Shown piece after piece: positions 1 through 8,052 of a stretch of DNA of 64,000 nucleotides. This DNA comes from Janthinobacterium sp. BJB426 (GTDB taxonomy: Bacteria > Pseudomonadota > Gammaproteobacteria > Burkholderiales > Burkholderiaceae_D), in NCBI RefSeq assembly GCF_002735705.1, contig NZ_PDZL01000004.1, positions 372,001-436,000 of the forward strand. The letters are read 5' to 3'. Under the pieces are notes generated by a model. The model saw nothing but the letters and a program-made list of their open reading frames with translations. It made no database searches and was not told the origin of the DNA. Within the stretch, counting starts at the first letter, position 1. Each line of letters opens with the position of its first letter. The translations under genes and the position numbers were made by a program.

Positions 1-213
1 CTGGTCAGCCTGCAGGAGGTGACGGGCATGGAGGGCGACATCATCGCCATGCATGAAATCTTCCGCTTCGAGCAGACGGGCGTCGATGCCGCCGGCAAGG
101 TGCTGGGCCACTTTTGCGCCACGGGCGTGCGGCCCCGCTTCACGGAACGCTTGCGCATGTTTGGTGCGCCCGTGCCAGACAGCGTCTTCGACCCCGACCG
201 CATCTACGAATAG
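1..213 (+). CDS. CpaF/TadA secretion ATPase, 3' end only
   Basis: This is the C-terminal 70 residues of a CpaF/TadA-family ATPase, cut by the window edge. These cytoplasmic hexameric ATPases power assembly of Tad (Flp) pili. The visible tail contains the family signature around VTGMEGD and an EIFRFEQTG strand, and ends at TAG. Eight bases after the stop the tadB start follows behind a strong AGGAGG ribosome site, so the genes are co-transcribed. The Walker motifs lie outside the window. The call rests on the conserved tail and on the tadB-tadC-tadD genes that follow. Confidence 0.85.
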   Translation: MVSLQEVTGMEGDIIAMHEIFRFEQTGVDAAGKVLGHFCATGVRPRFTERLRMFGAPVPDSVFDPDRIYE

Positions 214-221
214 GAGGCAGC

Positions 222-1199
222 ATGGACCTGGTCTTCTACGGCTTTGCCGTGCTGCTGTTCGCCGCCTGCATCCTGATGGTGGAAGGGGCCTGGCTGTGGT
301 GGTCTGGCACGCATGGCAGCGCGGCGCGGCGCATCAACCGGCGCCTGCGGCTGATGGCGGCGCGCGGTGAGGCGGGCGGCGAGCGGGTCTCCATCCTCAA
401 GCAACGCCGCTATGCGCGCACGCCCGGCCTCGAGCGCTGGCTGCGGCGCCTGCCGCAGGCGGCAAAGCTCGACCACCTGCTGCTGCAATCGGGTTTGTCC
501 TGGTCGGTGGCGCAGTTCCTGGGCGGCGCGGGCGGCTTGCTGCTGGTGGCGCTGCTGTGGCTGCTCATCTGGCCCATGCCGCTGCCGGGTGCCTTGCTGC
601 TGCTGGGCGTGGCCGGCGGCGGGCCGTGCATGGTCGTGCTGCGCGCGCGCGCGGCGCGGTTGAAAAAGATCGAGGCGCAATTGCCGGAAGCGGCCGATTT
701 CCTGGCCCGCGCGCTGCGCGCCGGGCACTCGTTTTCGAATGTGCTGCAGATGGTCGGTGATGAACTCAATGAGCCGATCAGCGGCGAATTCAAGATGGCG
801 CACGAAGAGATCAATTACGGCGTGCCGATGAACGAGGCGCTGCAAAACCTGGCCGCGCGCATTCCGCTGACGGACTTGCGCTACCTCGTCATCGCCGTGC
901 TGGTGCAGCGCGAATCGGGCGGGAATCTGGCCGAGGTGCTGGTCAGCATCGCCCGCATCATCCGCGCCCGCTTGAAGCTGCTGGGGCAGGTGCGCGTGCT
1001 GTCGGCCGAGGGGCGCATGTCGGCCTGGGTGCTGGGGCTGATGCCGGTGGTGATGATCGGCGTCATGGCGCTGGTCAACCCGCAATACATCCGCCTGCTG
1101 TGGACCGATCCCAGCGGCATCAAATTGCTGTGGTACGCGGCCGGCATGGTGGCGCTGGGTGTCGTGTGGATGCGCAACGTCATCCGTATCAGGATATAA
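222..1199 (+). CDS. tadB: TadB, Tad pilus inner-membrane platform protein
   Basis: A 325-residue protein that forms, with TadC, the inner-membrane platform of the Tad/Flp pilus machine. It has an N-terminal membrane segment at about residues 5-23, two further hydrophobic stretches near residues 90-130, a T2SF (GspF-like) cytoplasmic domain at about 150-280 and C-terminal membrane helices. I chose the ATG at 222 because AGGAGG lies just upstream and directly follows the cpaF stop. A longer frame opens at 114 but overlaps cpaF and has no ribosome site. Confidence 0.92.
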   Translation: MDLVFYGFAVLLFAACILMVEGAWLWWSGTHGSAARRINRRLRLMAARGEAGGERVSILKQRRYARTPGLERWLRRLPQAAKLDHLLLQSGLSWSVAQFLGGAGGLLLVALLWLLIWPMPLPGALLLLGVAGGGPCMVVLRARAARLKKIEAQLPEAADFLARALRAGHSFSNVLQMVGDELNEPISGEFKMAHEEINYGVPMNEALQNLAARIPLTDLRYLVIAVLVQRESGGNLAEVLVSIARIIRARLKLLGQVRVLSAEGRMSAWVLGLMPVVMIGVMALVNPQYIRLLWTDPSGIKLLWYAAGMVALGVVWMRNVIRIRI

Positions 1200-1212
1200 A
1201 ACAGGAGGTCGC

Positions 1213-2151
1213 ATGAGCGGTGCACAACTGCTGTTTCTCGTGATCGTCTTTGCCGTGGTGGTGGCGCTGGCCCTGCTGGCATGGGTGATCTTCTTTTCCG
1301 GCACCTTGCGCCAGCGCCTGTTCGGTTCCATGGCGCCGGCCGCCAGCGAGGCGGTGGCCGACTCTGGCTGGGTGGAGCGCGTGGCGCGCGTGGCGCAGCC
1401 GTTCAGCAAACTATCTCTGCCGGAAGAGGGCTGGGAGCGCTCGCCGCTGCGCACGCGCTTCATGAACGCGGGCTGGCGCCAGGCCAGCGCGCCGGCCCTG
1501 TACTTTGCGGCGAAAACCGTGCTGGCCCTGCTGTTTCCCACCGTGCTGGGCCTGTACGCGGCCAGCGCCATGGCGGCGCAGCTGCGCAGCGTGCTGCTCT
1601 TGCTGCTGTGCGTCAGTGCCACCCTCGGTTACTACCTGCCGAACCTGGTGCTGGCCAGCACGGCCAAGCGGCGCCAGCGCGACATCTTTGAAAACATCCC
1701 CGATGCGCTCGACTTGCTGACCGTGTGCGTGGAAGCGGGCCTGAGCCTGGAGCGCGCGCTCGTCAAAGTGTCGGGCGAAATCCATATCAAGAGCGTGGTG
1801 CTGGCGCAGGAATTGCAACTGGTGCTGATGGAAATGCGCGCCGGCTTTTCCAAGGAAAAGGCGCTGCGCAACCTGGCCTTGCGCAGTGGCGTGGAAGACG
1901 TCGACACCCTGGTCGCCATGCTGATTCAATCGGAACGCTTCGGCACCAGCATGGGCGATTCGCTGCGCGTGCATTCGGAAAACCTGCGCGGCAAGCGCAG
2001 CCTGCTGGCCGAGGAGGCGGCAGCGAAGATCGCCCTGAAACTGCTGTTCCCGCTGATCTTTTGCGTCTTTCCCACCCTCATGCTGGTGCTCATGGGGCCG
2101 GCCGTGATCGAAGTCTATCGCGTGCTCGTGCCGGCCATGGCCAACCGCTGA
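1213..2151 (+). CDS. tadC: TadC, Tad pilus inner-membrane platform protein
   Basis: A 312-residue GspF-related membrane protein and partner of TadB in the Tad pilus platform. It has an N-terminal membrane helix (residues 3-24), a second hydrophobic pair near 98-140, the T2SF domain at about 165-290 containing the characteristic DALDLLTVCVEAGLSLERAL region, and a C-terminal helix rich in Leu and Val. The ATG at 1213 is preceded by ACAGGAGGTCGC and lies 13 bases past the tadB stop. An in-frame start at 1159 would overlap tadB and is less likely. Confidence 0.92.
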   Translation: MSGAQLLFLVIVFAVVVALALLAWVIFFSGTLRQRLFGSMAPAASEAVADSGWVERVARVAQPFSKLSLPEEGWERSPLRTRFMNAGWRQASAPALYFAAKTVLALLFPTVLGLYAASAMAAQLRSVLLLLLCVSATLGYYLPNLVLASTAKRRQRDIFENIPDALDLLTVCVEAGLSLERALVKVSGEIHIKSVVLAQELQLVLMEMRAGFSKEKALRNLALRSGVEDVDTLVAMLIQSERFGTSMGDSLRVHSENLRGKRSLLAEEAAAKIALKLLFPLIFCVFPTLMLVLMGPAVIEVYRVLVPAMANR

Positions 2152-2162
2152 AAGGAGCTATC

Positions 2163-3215
2163 ATGCGCTTGACGATTTCCCGCTTGGCCGCCGCCTGCGC
2201 CTGCCTGGGCCTGGCCGCCTGCACCACGCAGCTGGCCCACGCGCCGCTGCCGCAGTGGCCTGACGCCGATGCCGCCTACGTGGCGGGGCGCCGGCATTTC
2301 GAGCGGGGCGACTTGCCTGCCGCGCAAGCGGCCTATGAACAGGCGTTGCGCGCCGCACCGCGCCACGTGAATGCGCGCAACGGCCTGGCCGTGCTGCATG
2401 CGCAGCGCGGTGAACACGATGCGGCGATCGCCCATTGGCTGGCCTTGACGCGGGAGGCCAGTCCGCCGCAGCCGCAGCAGGCGTATCTGTTCAGCAATCT
2501 CGGTCACGCCTATTCCCTGAGCGGGCGCGATGCGCAAGCGTTGACGGCGCTGGAACAGGCGTGTCTGCTTGACCCGCTCAATGCGCTGGCCTGGCAGCAC
2601 CTGGCGCAAGTGCTGGAACGGCTGGGACAGCACGCGCGCGCCGCCGTCATGCGGCGCCAGGCGCAGAGCCTGCAGGAACATGACTTACGGCGCGACCTGG
2701 CCGTCTTGCGCAGCGAGGCGCCGCCGCAGGCTGTGCCCGTGGCCGCGCCGCTGCCGGATGTGCCTGCCATGGCGCGCATCGACATCACGCAAACCGACGG
2801 CATGGCGCGCCTGCAGCGCGTGTCGGCGGCCGCGCACGGCGTGCCCGCTGTCGCTGCCGTGCCGCGTCCGCGCCTGGAAATTGTGAACGGCAATGGCGTG
2901 CCCGGCCTGGCCGCAGCGCTGGCGCGCAGCCTGGCCGGTGCTCCCGTGCAGGTGGTGCGCTTGGCCAATGAAACCAGTTTCCAGGTGGCGCGCACGCGCG
3001 TCGAGTACCGGCCCGCGCAGGAGCAGGCGGCGCTTCAGCTGGCCCGTCAGCTGGGGCTGCAGGTACAAACCCAGGTGCAGACCCAGGCCGCCGATTGCCC
3101 CGCCAGCGAGCTGCGCCTGGTGCTGGGGCGCGACCTGAGCGATCCGGCCATGCTGCACCGCTATTATCTGCAGCAGCTGCAGCTGGCGCGCCAGGCGCTG
3201 GCGCGGCTCGGTTAA
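2163..3215 (+). CDS. TadD-like TPR lipoprotein with C-terminal LytR_C-like domain
   Basis: A 350-residue lipoprotein. The signal peptide ends in a lipobox (GLAAC, Cys about 20). Residues 40-170 are tetratricopeptide repeats, recognisable from FERGDLPAAQAAYEQALRAAP and related units. After a Pro/Ala linker, residues 238-340 resemble the LytR/CpsA/Psr C-terminal domain (start LEIVNGNGVPGLA). TadD proteins are outer-membrane lipoproteins needed for Tad secretin function; the extra C-terminal domain suggests contact with peptidoglycan or periplasmic polymer (inference). The gene starts 12 bases after tadC behind AAAGGAG and is the last of the operon visible here. No TadE/F/G pseudopilins follow. 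Confidence 0.85.
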   Translation: MRLTISRLAAACACLGLAACTTQLAHAPLPQWPDADAAYVAGRRHFERGDLPAAQAAYEQALRAAPRHVNARNGLAVLHAQRGEHDAAIAHWLALTREASPPQPQQAYLFSNLGHAYSLSGRDAQALTALEQACLLDPLNALAWQHLAQVLERLGQHARAAVMRRQAQSLQEHDLRRDLAVLRSEAPPQAVPVAAPLPDVPAMARIDITQTDGMARLQRVSAAAHGVPAVAAVPRPRLEIVNGNGVPGLAAALARSLAGAPVQVVRLANETSFQVARTRVEYRPAQEQAALQLARQLGLQVQTQVQTQAADCPASELRLVLGRDLSDPAMLHRYYLQQLQLARQALARLG

Positions 3216-3230
3216 CACGTTCTTGCCTGC

Positions 3231-3268
3231 ATAAAAAACGCGGCGCCTTTGCGGGCGCCGCGTTTTGT
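3231..3268. terminator. Bidirectional rho-independent terminator
   Basis: An 11-bp perfect stem (AACGCGGCGCC, 3237-3247, pairing with 3254-3264) with a 6-base loop. An A-run lies on its left and TTTT on its right, so it can end transcription of the tad operon on the plus strand and of the convergent PEP-CTERM gene on the minus strand. Confidence 0.85.
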
Positions 3269-3282
3269 TGGCATGCCGGTGT

Positions 3283-4269
3283 CTAGCTTGGCCGGCGGCG
3301 GCGCGTAAAAGCCAGGCCAGCCAGTCCCGTGCCCAGCAGGAACAGCGTGCCTGGCTCGGGCACGACCAGGGGATCGATGACGACGATATCGGTGCGCGTG
3401 GATTTCGAAAAGTTCAAGGTATAGCTGCCGGCCGGCAGGGCGAAATTCGAGGTCAGGGAAAACATCGCAAAGCCATTCGTGAAGGCGCGCCCGCTGGCCG
3501 GGTCATTCGTGCCGGCCGTCATGTTCAGGCTGAACGGGTCGAGGCTGCCGGCGCCATGGTTGCCGTTGATGTCGCTGCCATTGTTGGCATCGCCATCGGG
3601 CGCGAACTGGAAGATCACGCCATCGGCATTCGCTTTCGACAGGCAACCGACGGGACTGGCGCTGTTGCACGAGATATTGAAGATATCCATGATCGATACG
3701 TTCGACTTGTCGCCCATGGTCGTGACGTTGGCCAGCAGGTCGCGCCGTCCCATGAAGCTGAAGGTGATGAAGCCGGCGCTCGACAGGGTCAGGTTGACGG
3801 AGCCGGTGAGCGTGTCGCCGGCCGTGGAGGATGCCGCCCCCACCGAGTTGCGCTGCGCTTCGGACACGGCGCTGACGGTGGAACCGGCGGCAGTGAGCAT
3901 GTTGCCGAAGGAATGCGCATCGCCGCGCGCGAATTCCAGCGCGGCGGTGGGCGCATAGTGGTTTTGCGGCGAGGCGCCGCAGCCGGCGCCGGAGCACACT
4001 TGCAGCACGTCGGCGTTGGCGGCCGGGCCCGTATTGACGGCGCGCGGATTGACGGCCACGCCGCCCTGAAAGAAGGCGCTGTCGCTGGCATTGCGATTGG
4101 CGCCGGCCAACGACAAGGTGCCGGCACTCGTGGTGATGCGGAAATTGTTCAATTCATTGACGGCCAGGCCGTACGCGCCGGCATGCACCTGGCCGCTGGC
4201 CAGCAGGCTCGCCGCCGCCAGTGCGCCCAGCCAGCCCAGGGTCTTGCTTCGTGTGTGATCGACGTTCAT
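3283..4269 (-). CDS. PEP-CTERM sorting domain protein
   Basis: A 328-residue secreted protein of the PEP-CTERM/exosortase system. The signal peptide spans residues 1-30 (ending QVHAG). A Gly/Asn/Ser-rich beta-type body follows. The C-terminus is a textbook sorting signal: VPEPGT, a short hydrophobic helix LFLLGTGLAGLAF and the basic tail TRRRR. Exosortase is expected to recognise this signal and process the protein at the envelope, usually for delivery to the exopolysaccharide layer. The body has two Cys pairs that could form disulfides. No exosortase gene lies in the window, as is usual for scattered PEP-CTERM genes. A sigma-54-type promoter lies upstream at 4359-4373 and the ATG has an AAGAGG ribosome site. 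The specific function is unknown. Confidence 0.9.
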   Translation of the reverse strand: MNVDHTRSKTLGWLGALAAASLLASGQVHAGAYGLAVNELNNFRITTSAGTLSLAGANRNASDSAFFQGGVAVNPRAVNTGPAANADVLQVCSGAGCGASPQNHYAPTAALEFARGDAHSFGNMLTAAGSTVSAVSEAQRNSVGAASSTAGDTLTGSVNLTLSSAGFITFSFMGRRDLLANVTTMGDKSNVSIMDIFNISCNSASPVGCLSKANADGVIFQFAPDGDANNGSDINGNHGAGSLDPFSLNMTAGTNDPASGRAFTNGFAMFSLTSNFALPAGSYTLNFSKSTRTDIVVIDPLVVPEPGTLFLLGTGLAGLAFTRRRRPS

Positions 4270-4358
4270 CGCAGCCTCTTATCGTGGTCAGTCTCGGAAA
4301 ATCCGGGGGCAAGGAATCCAGTTCGACTTGCCTGGATTCATCTTGTAGACAGTGATAA

Positions 4359-4373
4359 GCAGCTTGCGTGCCA
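4359..4373 (-). promoter_or_regulatory. Sigma-54 (-24/-12) promoter of the PEP-CTERM gene
   Basis: Read on the minus strand the sequence is TGGCACGCAAGCTGC. It has the invariant GG and GC dinucleotides exactly 10 bases apart and a perfect TGGCAC -24 box; the -12 box CTGC differs from TTGC at one base. Transcription would start near 4347, giving a leader of about 78 bases before the ATG at 4269. PEP-CTERM genes are known to be controlled by RpoN with the PrsK/PrsR two-component pair in several betaproteobacteria. Confidence 0.75.
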
Positions 4374-4479
4374 CACAAAAAAAGCATATTGAATCAAACA
4401 CTTGCGCAAAGTGGACTGAACTGGAGAGGGCAAAGTGTAAGAAAGGCCGACGCCGCCTGGCGGGCGGTGCCGGCCAGCC

Positions 4480-4854
4480 TCAGGTGCCCCGGTGATAGCC
4501 GAGGTGGCCGCCCGAATTGCGTGCGCAGCCGCAACCGATGCGCGCCACTTCCTCGCCTTCCGTCAATTTCCAGTTGGTAATCGTCGTGTGCTGCCAGTCG
4601 ATGTCGCTTTTCTTGACAGGTTTTACCGTCAGGGTACGTTGCTCCACATCCGTGTATTCCATCAATTCTTCGTCATCGGCGATGTCGAAATGGCGGTGGA
4701 TCAGGGAAATACCGAAGCGGTCGAGTGCGCCGTAGCGTTGCAGCACGTCGCGCAGTGCGCGAAAGCAGGCGAGATCGCCGGGCAGCAGCGGATCGACGGC
4801 GGAAATATCGGCGACGGGCTGCCATTGCATGGCGTGGATGTTCAGGCTGTGCAT
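4480..4854 (-). CDS. Hypothetical protein, Cys/His-rich C-terminus
   Basis: A 124-residue protein I do not recognise. The start at 4854 is supported by CAGGAGG eight bases upstream; the frame extends further 5' to 5022, but that part has no ribosome site. The body is acidic (for example FDIADDEELMEYTDVEQR). The C-terminal 20 residues hold GCGC and two histidines, a possible metal- or redox-active tail. It has no signal peptide or membrane segment. It is divergent from the small gene at 5016 and probably cytosolic. Confidence 0.7.
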   Translation of the reverse strand: MHSLNIHAMQWQPVADISAVDPLLPGDLACFRALRDVLQRYGALDRFGISLIHRHFDIADDEELMEYTDVEQRTLTVKPVKKSDIDWQHTTITNWKLTEGEEVARIGCGCARNSGGHLGYHRGT

Positions 4855-5015
4855 GATGTCCTCCTGTGCCCCCCTTGTATCAAGCCCAGGCTGCCAAAGG
4901 GGCCTGGCACGCCTGGTGACATGCCCATCGTGGCCGCAATGCCGCTGCGGTGCTTGCGCCAGATCAAAGGTGCGGCACATCGCCTCTCGCTGATCATTGC
5001 CCGGTAAAATAGGCC

Positions 5016-5327
5016 ATGGCAAACAAAACCCCCACCTTCCCCGGCGCGCGCACGGGCCGCGGCCAGGTCCTGGCCGTGCTGCTGTCGAACCGCGACCACT
5101 CCGGCGCCGAACCGCTGCAAGGCAGCGTCTCGTTGGCCGCTATCGTCAAGGCACTGAAACGCAAATACCACTGGCCGATTGAAACGCACAGTTTCCCCGC
5201 GAATACGCAGGACGGCCGCGCAAGCTGGGCAACCGTCTACAGCTTGCCGGAAAAGGTCATTGAGACCGCGCTGGACAGCGGCGGCCGGGAGTGGCTGGGG
5301 AGCCGGACAGTAGCCGGGCGGCGCTGA
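5016..5327 (+). CDS. Hypothetical small protein
   Basis: A 103-residue basic protein of unknown function. It contains a segment SLAAIVKALKRKYHWPIET that could fold as a helix-turn-helix, followed by a TQDGRASWATVYSLP strand region, which would fit a small winged-helix type DNA-binding fold. That is a guess from composition, not a family match. The ATG at 5016 is preceded by an A/G-rich stretch (GGTAAAATAGGCC). It is divergent from the gene at 4480-4854. Confidence 0.6.
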   Translation: MANKTPTFPGARTGRGQVLAVLLSNRDHSGAEPLQGSVSLAAIVKALKRKYHWPIETHSFPANTQDGRASWATVYSLPEKVIETALDSGGREWLGSRTVAGRR

Positions 5328-5342
5328 GCGCGCCGCAGTACG

Positions 5343-5549
5343 CTATTCGAGCCGGAAGCCGACCTTGAGCGTGACCTGAAAGTGCGCCACCTTGCCATCG
5401 ACGATATGGCCGCGCGATTCCGTCACTTCATACCAATCCATGTGCTTGACCGTCAGCGCCGCCTTGGCAATGGCATCGCGTATCGCCTGATCGCTGCTCT
5501 CGGTCGATGTTCCCACCAGTTCGATCAGCTTGTAAGTGTGTGCGGACAT
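5343..5549 (-). CDS. Dodecin family flavin-binding protein
   Basis: A 68-residue dodecin, a small protein that forms hollow dodecamers storing flavins (riboflavin, FMN or FAD) in the cytosol. The whole length matches the family: MSAHTYKLIELVGTS start, the flavin-stacking Trp in MDWYEVTE (W39) and the strictly conserved end KVAHFQVTLKVGFRLE. The frame continues upstream to 5603, but the start at 5549 gives the standard dodecin length and has GGGGAAAT upstream. It is convergent with the gene at 5016 and separated from it by 15 bases. Confidence 0.93.
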   Translation of the reverse strand: MSAHTYKLIELVGTSTESSDQAIRDAIAKAALTVKHMDWYEVTESRGHIVDGKVAHFQVTLKVGFRLE

Positions 5550-5806
5550 GATATTTCCCCAGGTAGGCAAGCCAGACATCGTGAGCCTGCTTTGCGCAAG
5601 CACATGCTCATCTTGCGCCTAAATGCGCTGGACGTCATTGCGCGGTGCAGCAATGCATGCACGTGGAACTATGTTCATCGGCACATATTGATAGTCCCGA
5701 TATCTCGCGTCCTCCTCCTACCTGCGGTGGAAGCTTTTGGTTGTGTTGTAAGACCGTTGTCGGCTATTCTGCTCAGAATGTAAACACTCATCACCAAGGG
5801 TAACCC

Positions 5807-6490
5807 ATGCTACGGAACTTCATTGCAGTTGCGGTAGTTACATCGTTATTGCAAGGTTGCGCAGCAATCATGCCCGGTATTGAAAGTAACGTGAAGGTGT
5901 TCCATCAGATGCCAACAGCACAAACGGCAGATGCGACCTATTCAATACTTCCATGGCGTAAGGAACATGAAGGTTCATTAGAGCATGACGCGTACGCTCA
6001 GCAGGTAGCAACATGGCTTCGTTTGAAAAACCTGAATGTTGTATCCCTTGGCGCCCCCGCCAAATTTGCTGTGTATCTCGATTTTGGTATTGACGATGGC
6101 CGCACTGAGTCCGTAACTTACTCACAGCCCCAATGGGGTGTAACCGGCTATGGAAGCTCCACGACCACCGGCACAGTCAATCGAATTGGGAATACTTCAT
6201 ATGTCAATGCCACCACAACCGTACAGCCAACCTATGGTGTCACTGGATTCAATCAAGTTACGGACTCGACAAGAGTTTATCGCCGGTTTGTCAGTATCGA
6301 CATTGTTGAAGTTGGAACGCAGGGCGGTCCTACCCCAAAGAAAATTTATCAAGGGCAATTAAAGAGTGAGGGGTCTTGTGGAAACCTCCCAGCAGTCATG
6401 CCATCGTTTCTACAGGCACTGCTAAGCGACTTCCCTGGCACGTCTGGTACTTCTCGCAAAGTGAAACTGCCGTGGTCAAGTCAATGCTAG
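5807..6490 (+). CDS. DUF4136-like lipoprotein, low GC
   Basis: A 227-residue predicted lipoprotein. The signal peptide ends at LLQGC (lipobox Cys about 18). The body has the pattern of DUF4136-type lipoproteins: an alternating-strand region, a Ser/Thr/Gly-rich loop around residues 118-150 and an IYQGQLKSEGSCG strand near the end. Function unknown. The gene is visibly AT-richer than everything around it and uses codons such as AGA and ATA-rich stretches that are rare in the neighbours. Together with its position beside a tRNA this suggests later acquisition. The family assignment is tentative. Confidence 0.7.
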   Translation: MLRNFIAVAVVTSLLQGCAAIMPGIESNVKVFHQMPTAQTADATYSILPWRKEHEGSLEHDAYAQQVATWLRLKNLNVVSLGAPAKFAVYLDFGIDDGRTESVTYSQPQWGVTGYGSSTTTGTVNRIGNTSYVNATTTVQPTYGVTGFNQVTDSTRVYRRFVSIDIVEVGTQGGPTPKKIYQGQLKSEGSCGNLPAVMPSFLQALLSDFPGTSGTSRKVKLPWSSQC

Positions 6491-6534
6491 GAGGTAGCAT
6501 TTTCTATAGCAGGTAGTAATTGTTTCGTGCAAAG

Positions 6535-6569
6535 CAAAAAAGGGCTACCTGCCGAAGCATGTAACCCTT
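6535..6569 (-). terminator. Terminator of tRNA-Thr with a UUCG tetraloop
   Basis: On the minus strand a 12-base stem (6557-6568 with 6541-6552, one A.G mismatch and one G.U pair) is capped by C(UUCG)G, an exceptionally stable tetraloop. It is followed by six T. It lies 20 bases beyond the tRNA CCA end. Confidence 0.75.
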
Positions 6570-6588
6570 TGATTTCCTACTAAAATTC

Positions 6589-6664
<76 letters not shown>

Positions 6665-6690
6665 AAAAACTGCGCGTTGCGAATTATACG

Positions 6691-7203
6691 CTATTTAATG
6701 CGTGTCAGGGTCGGGCGGCCGCCTTTTTTTGGTGGCTCGTCGTCGCCGGGCGTGGCGCTGTCGCGTTGTTCGGGGGAACTGGTCGGCACGGACGACAGGG
6801 TCGGGGCGCTGGATACCGGGGCGATCGCTGGCGGCGGGACGTCGGCGGAGGCCGGGCTGTCCGTCGGTTGCGCGTCCGGGTCATCGTTGCCCAACACGGG
6901 CTCGAAAGCCATGCCCTGGCCGTTTTCGTTGGCGTAGATGGCCATCACGTTGTCGACCGGTACGTAGATTTCGCGCGAGACGCCGCCAAAGCGGGCGTGG
7001 AAGCGGATGGCGTCGTTGTCCATCTTCAGGCCGCTGGTGGCGCCGAAGCTGATGTTGAGCACGATTTCGCCCTTTTTCACGTATTCCATCGGTACCGTGG
7101 TGCGCGAATCGACTTTGACCGCGAGATAAGGCGTGTAGCCGCTGTCGGTGCACCACTCGTAGATGGCGCGCAGCATATAAGGTTTGGTTGAGATTTCAGA
7201 CAT
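6691..7203 (-). CDS. sspB: SspB, ClpXP specificity-enhancing factor
   Basis: A 170-residue adaptor that delivers ssrA-tagged proteins to the ClpXP protease. The N-terminal substrate-binding domain (about 1-110) matches the family from KPYMLRAIYEWCTDSGYTPYL to the VPVDNVMAIYANENGQGM strand. A long Pro/Ser/Ala linker (112-158) follows, and the extreme C-terminus GGRPTLTRIK is the conserved ClpX-binding (XB) motif. The ATG at 7203 was chosen over a GTG three codons upstream. It follows sspA with a gap of 117 bases, the usual sspAB arrangement. Confidence 0.95.
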   Translation of the reverse strand: MSEISTKPYMLRAIYEWCTDSGYTPYLAVKVDSRTTVPMEYVKKGEIVLNISFGATSGLKMDNDAIRFHARFGGVSREIYVPVDNVMAIYANENGQGMAFEPVLGNDDPDAQPTDSPASADVPPPAIAPVSSAPTLSSVPTSSPEQRDSATPGDDEPPKKGGRPTLTRIK

Positions 7204-7320
7204 GGTAGACACTGTGAGGCGGGAGCGCCCCTGTCAATGACAGGGTGGCGCACCGGTAATTCAAAAGACTGGCTGCTGACGCAAGATGCCCCGGCAGACG
7301 CTGCCTGCCGGGAAGATCTT

Positions 7321-7932
7321 TTAGCGGCGCATCACTTTCTCGGATGGCGTCAGTGCTTCGATATAGGCCGGACGCGAGAAGATGCGTTCGGCGTATTTCA
7401 TCAGCGGTGCAGCCGTCTTCGACAGTTCGATGCCGTAGTGGTCCAGGCGCCACAGCAGCGGCGCGACAGCCACGTCGAGCATCGAGAATTCGTCGCCCAA
7501 CATGTACTTGTTTTTCAGGAACAGCGGCGCCAGGGTCGTCAGGCGGTCGCGGATTTCCGCGCGTGCCTTGTCGTGGGCCTTGTCGTTGCTCTTGGCGCGT
7601 TCGCTTTCCAGCACGTGCACGTGCACGAACAGTTCTTTTTCGAAATTGAACAGCATCAGGCGCGCGCGGGCACGCATCAGCGGATCGGCCGGCATCAGTT
7701 GCGGATGCGGGAAGCGCTCATCGATGTACTCGTTGATGATGTTCGATTCATACAGGATCAGTTCGCGCTCGACCAGGATAGGCACCTGGCCGTACGGATT
7801 CATGGTCGAAATGTCTTCCGGTTTGTTGAACAGGTCGACGTCGCGCACTTCGAAGTCCATGCCTTTTTCAAACAGGACCAGGCGGCAGCGTTGCGAAAAT
7901 GGGCAGGTTGTACCCGAATAGAGAACCATCAT
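7321..7932 (-). CDS. sspA: SspA, stringent starvation protein A (GST fold)
   Basis: A 203-residue RNA polymerase-associated regulator with a glutathione S-transferase fold but usually no transferase activity. The thioredoxin-like N-terminal domain (1-80) carries YSGTTCPFSQRCR and the cis-Pro motif GQVPILVERELILYES. The C-terminal domain is helical (90-200). SspA contributes to acid and starvation responses and virulence regulation. It lies between petC and sspB on the same strand; a hairpin at 7957-7984 separates it from petC. Confidence 0.95.
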   Translation of the reverse strand: MMVLYSGTTCPFSQRCRLVLFEKGMDFEVRDVDLFNKPEDISTMNPYGQVPILVERELILYESNIINEYIDERFPHPQLMPADPLMRARARLMLFNFEKELFVHVHVLESERAKSNDKAHDKARAEIRDRLTTLAPLFLKNKYMLGDEFSMLDVAVAPLLWRLDHYGIELSKTAAPLMKYAERIFSRPAYIEALTPSEKVMRR

Positions 7933-7956
7933 TTTTTATAGTTCCTTAGAAACAAA

Positions 7957-7984
7957 GGGGGTGAAGCCGCGAACGGCTCACCCC
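7957..7984 (-). terminator. Probable terminator after petC
   Basis: A hairpin GGGGTGAAGCCG/CGGCTCACCCC (one bulged A, 4-base loop). On the minus strand it is followed by CTTTGTTTC, a weak T-tract, between petC and sspA. It may attenuate rather than fully stop read-through. Confidence 0.5.
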
Positions 7985-8052
7985 AGGTCGCTTGTCCACT
8001 CATGCGGACAACGCAGAAACAGGCATAAACCGGCCTATGGCCGGCGCCTCAC

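Noticed and set aside
3265-4392. A 375-residue plus-strand open frame across the PEP-CTERM gene
   Set aside because: The minus-strand frame has a signal peptide, a perfect PEP-CTERM tail and a promoter; the plus-strand frame has none of these.
5550-5660. A direct repeat of the tRNA-Thr 3' end that would mark an attachment site
   Set aside because: I compared the tRNA 3' sequence with the region on the far side of the low-GC gene and found no repeat.
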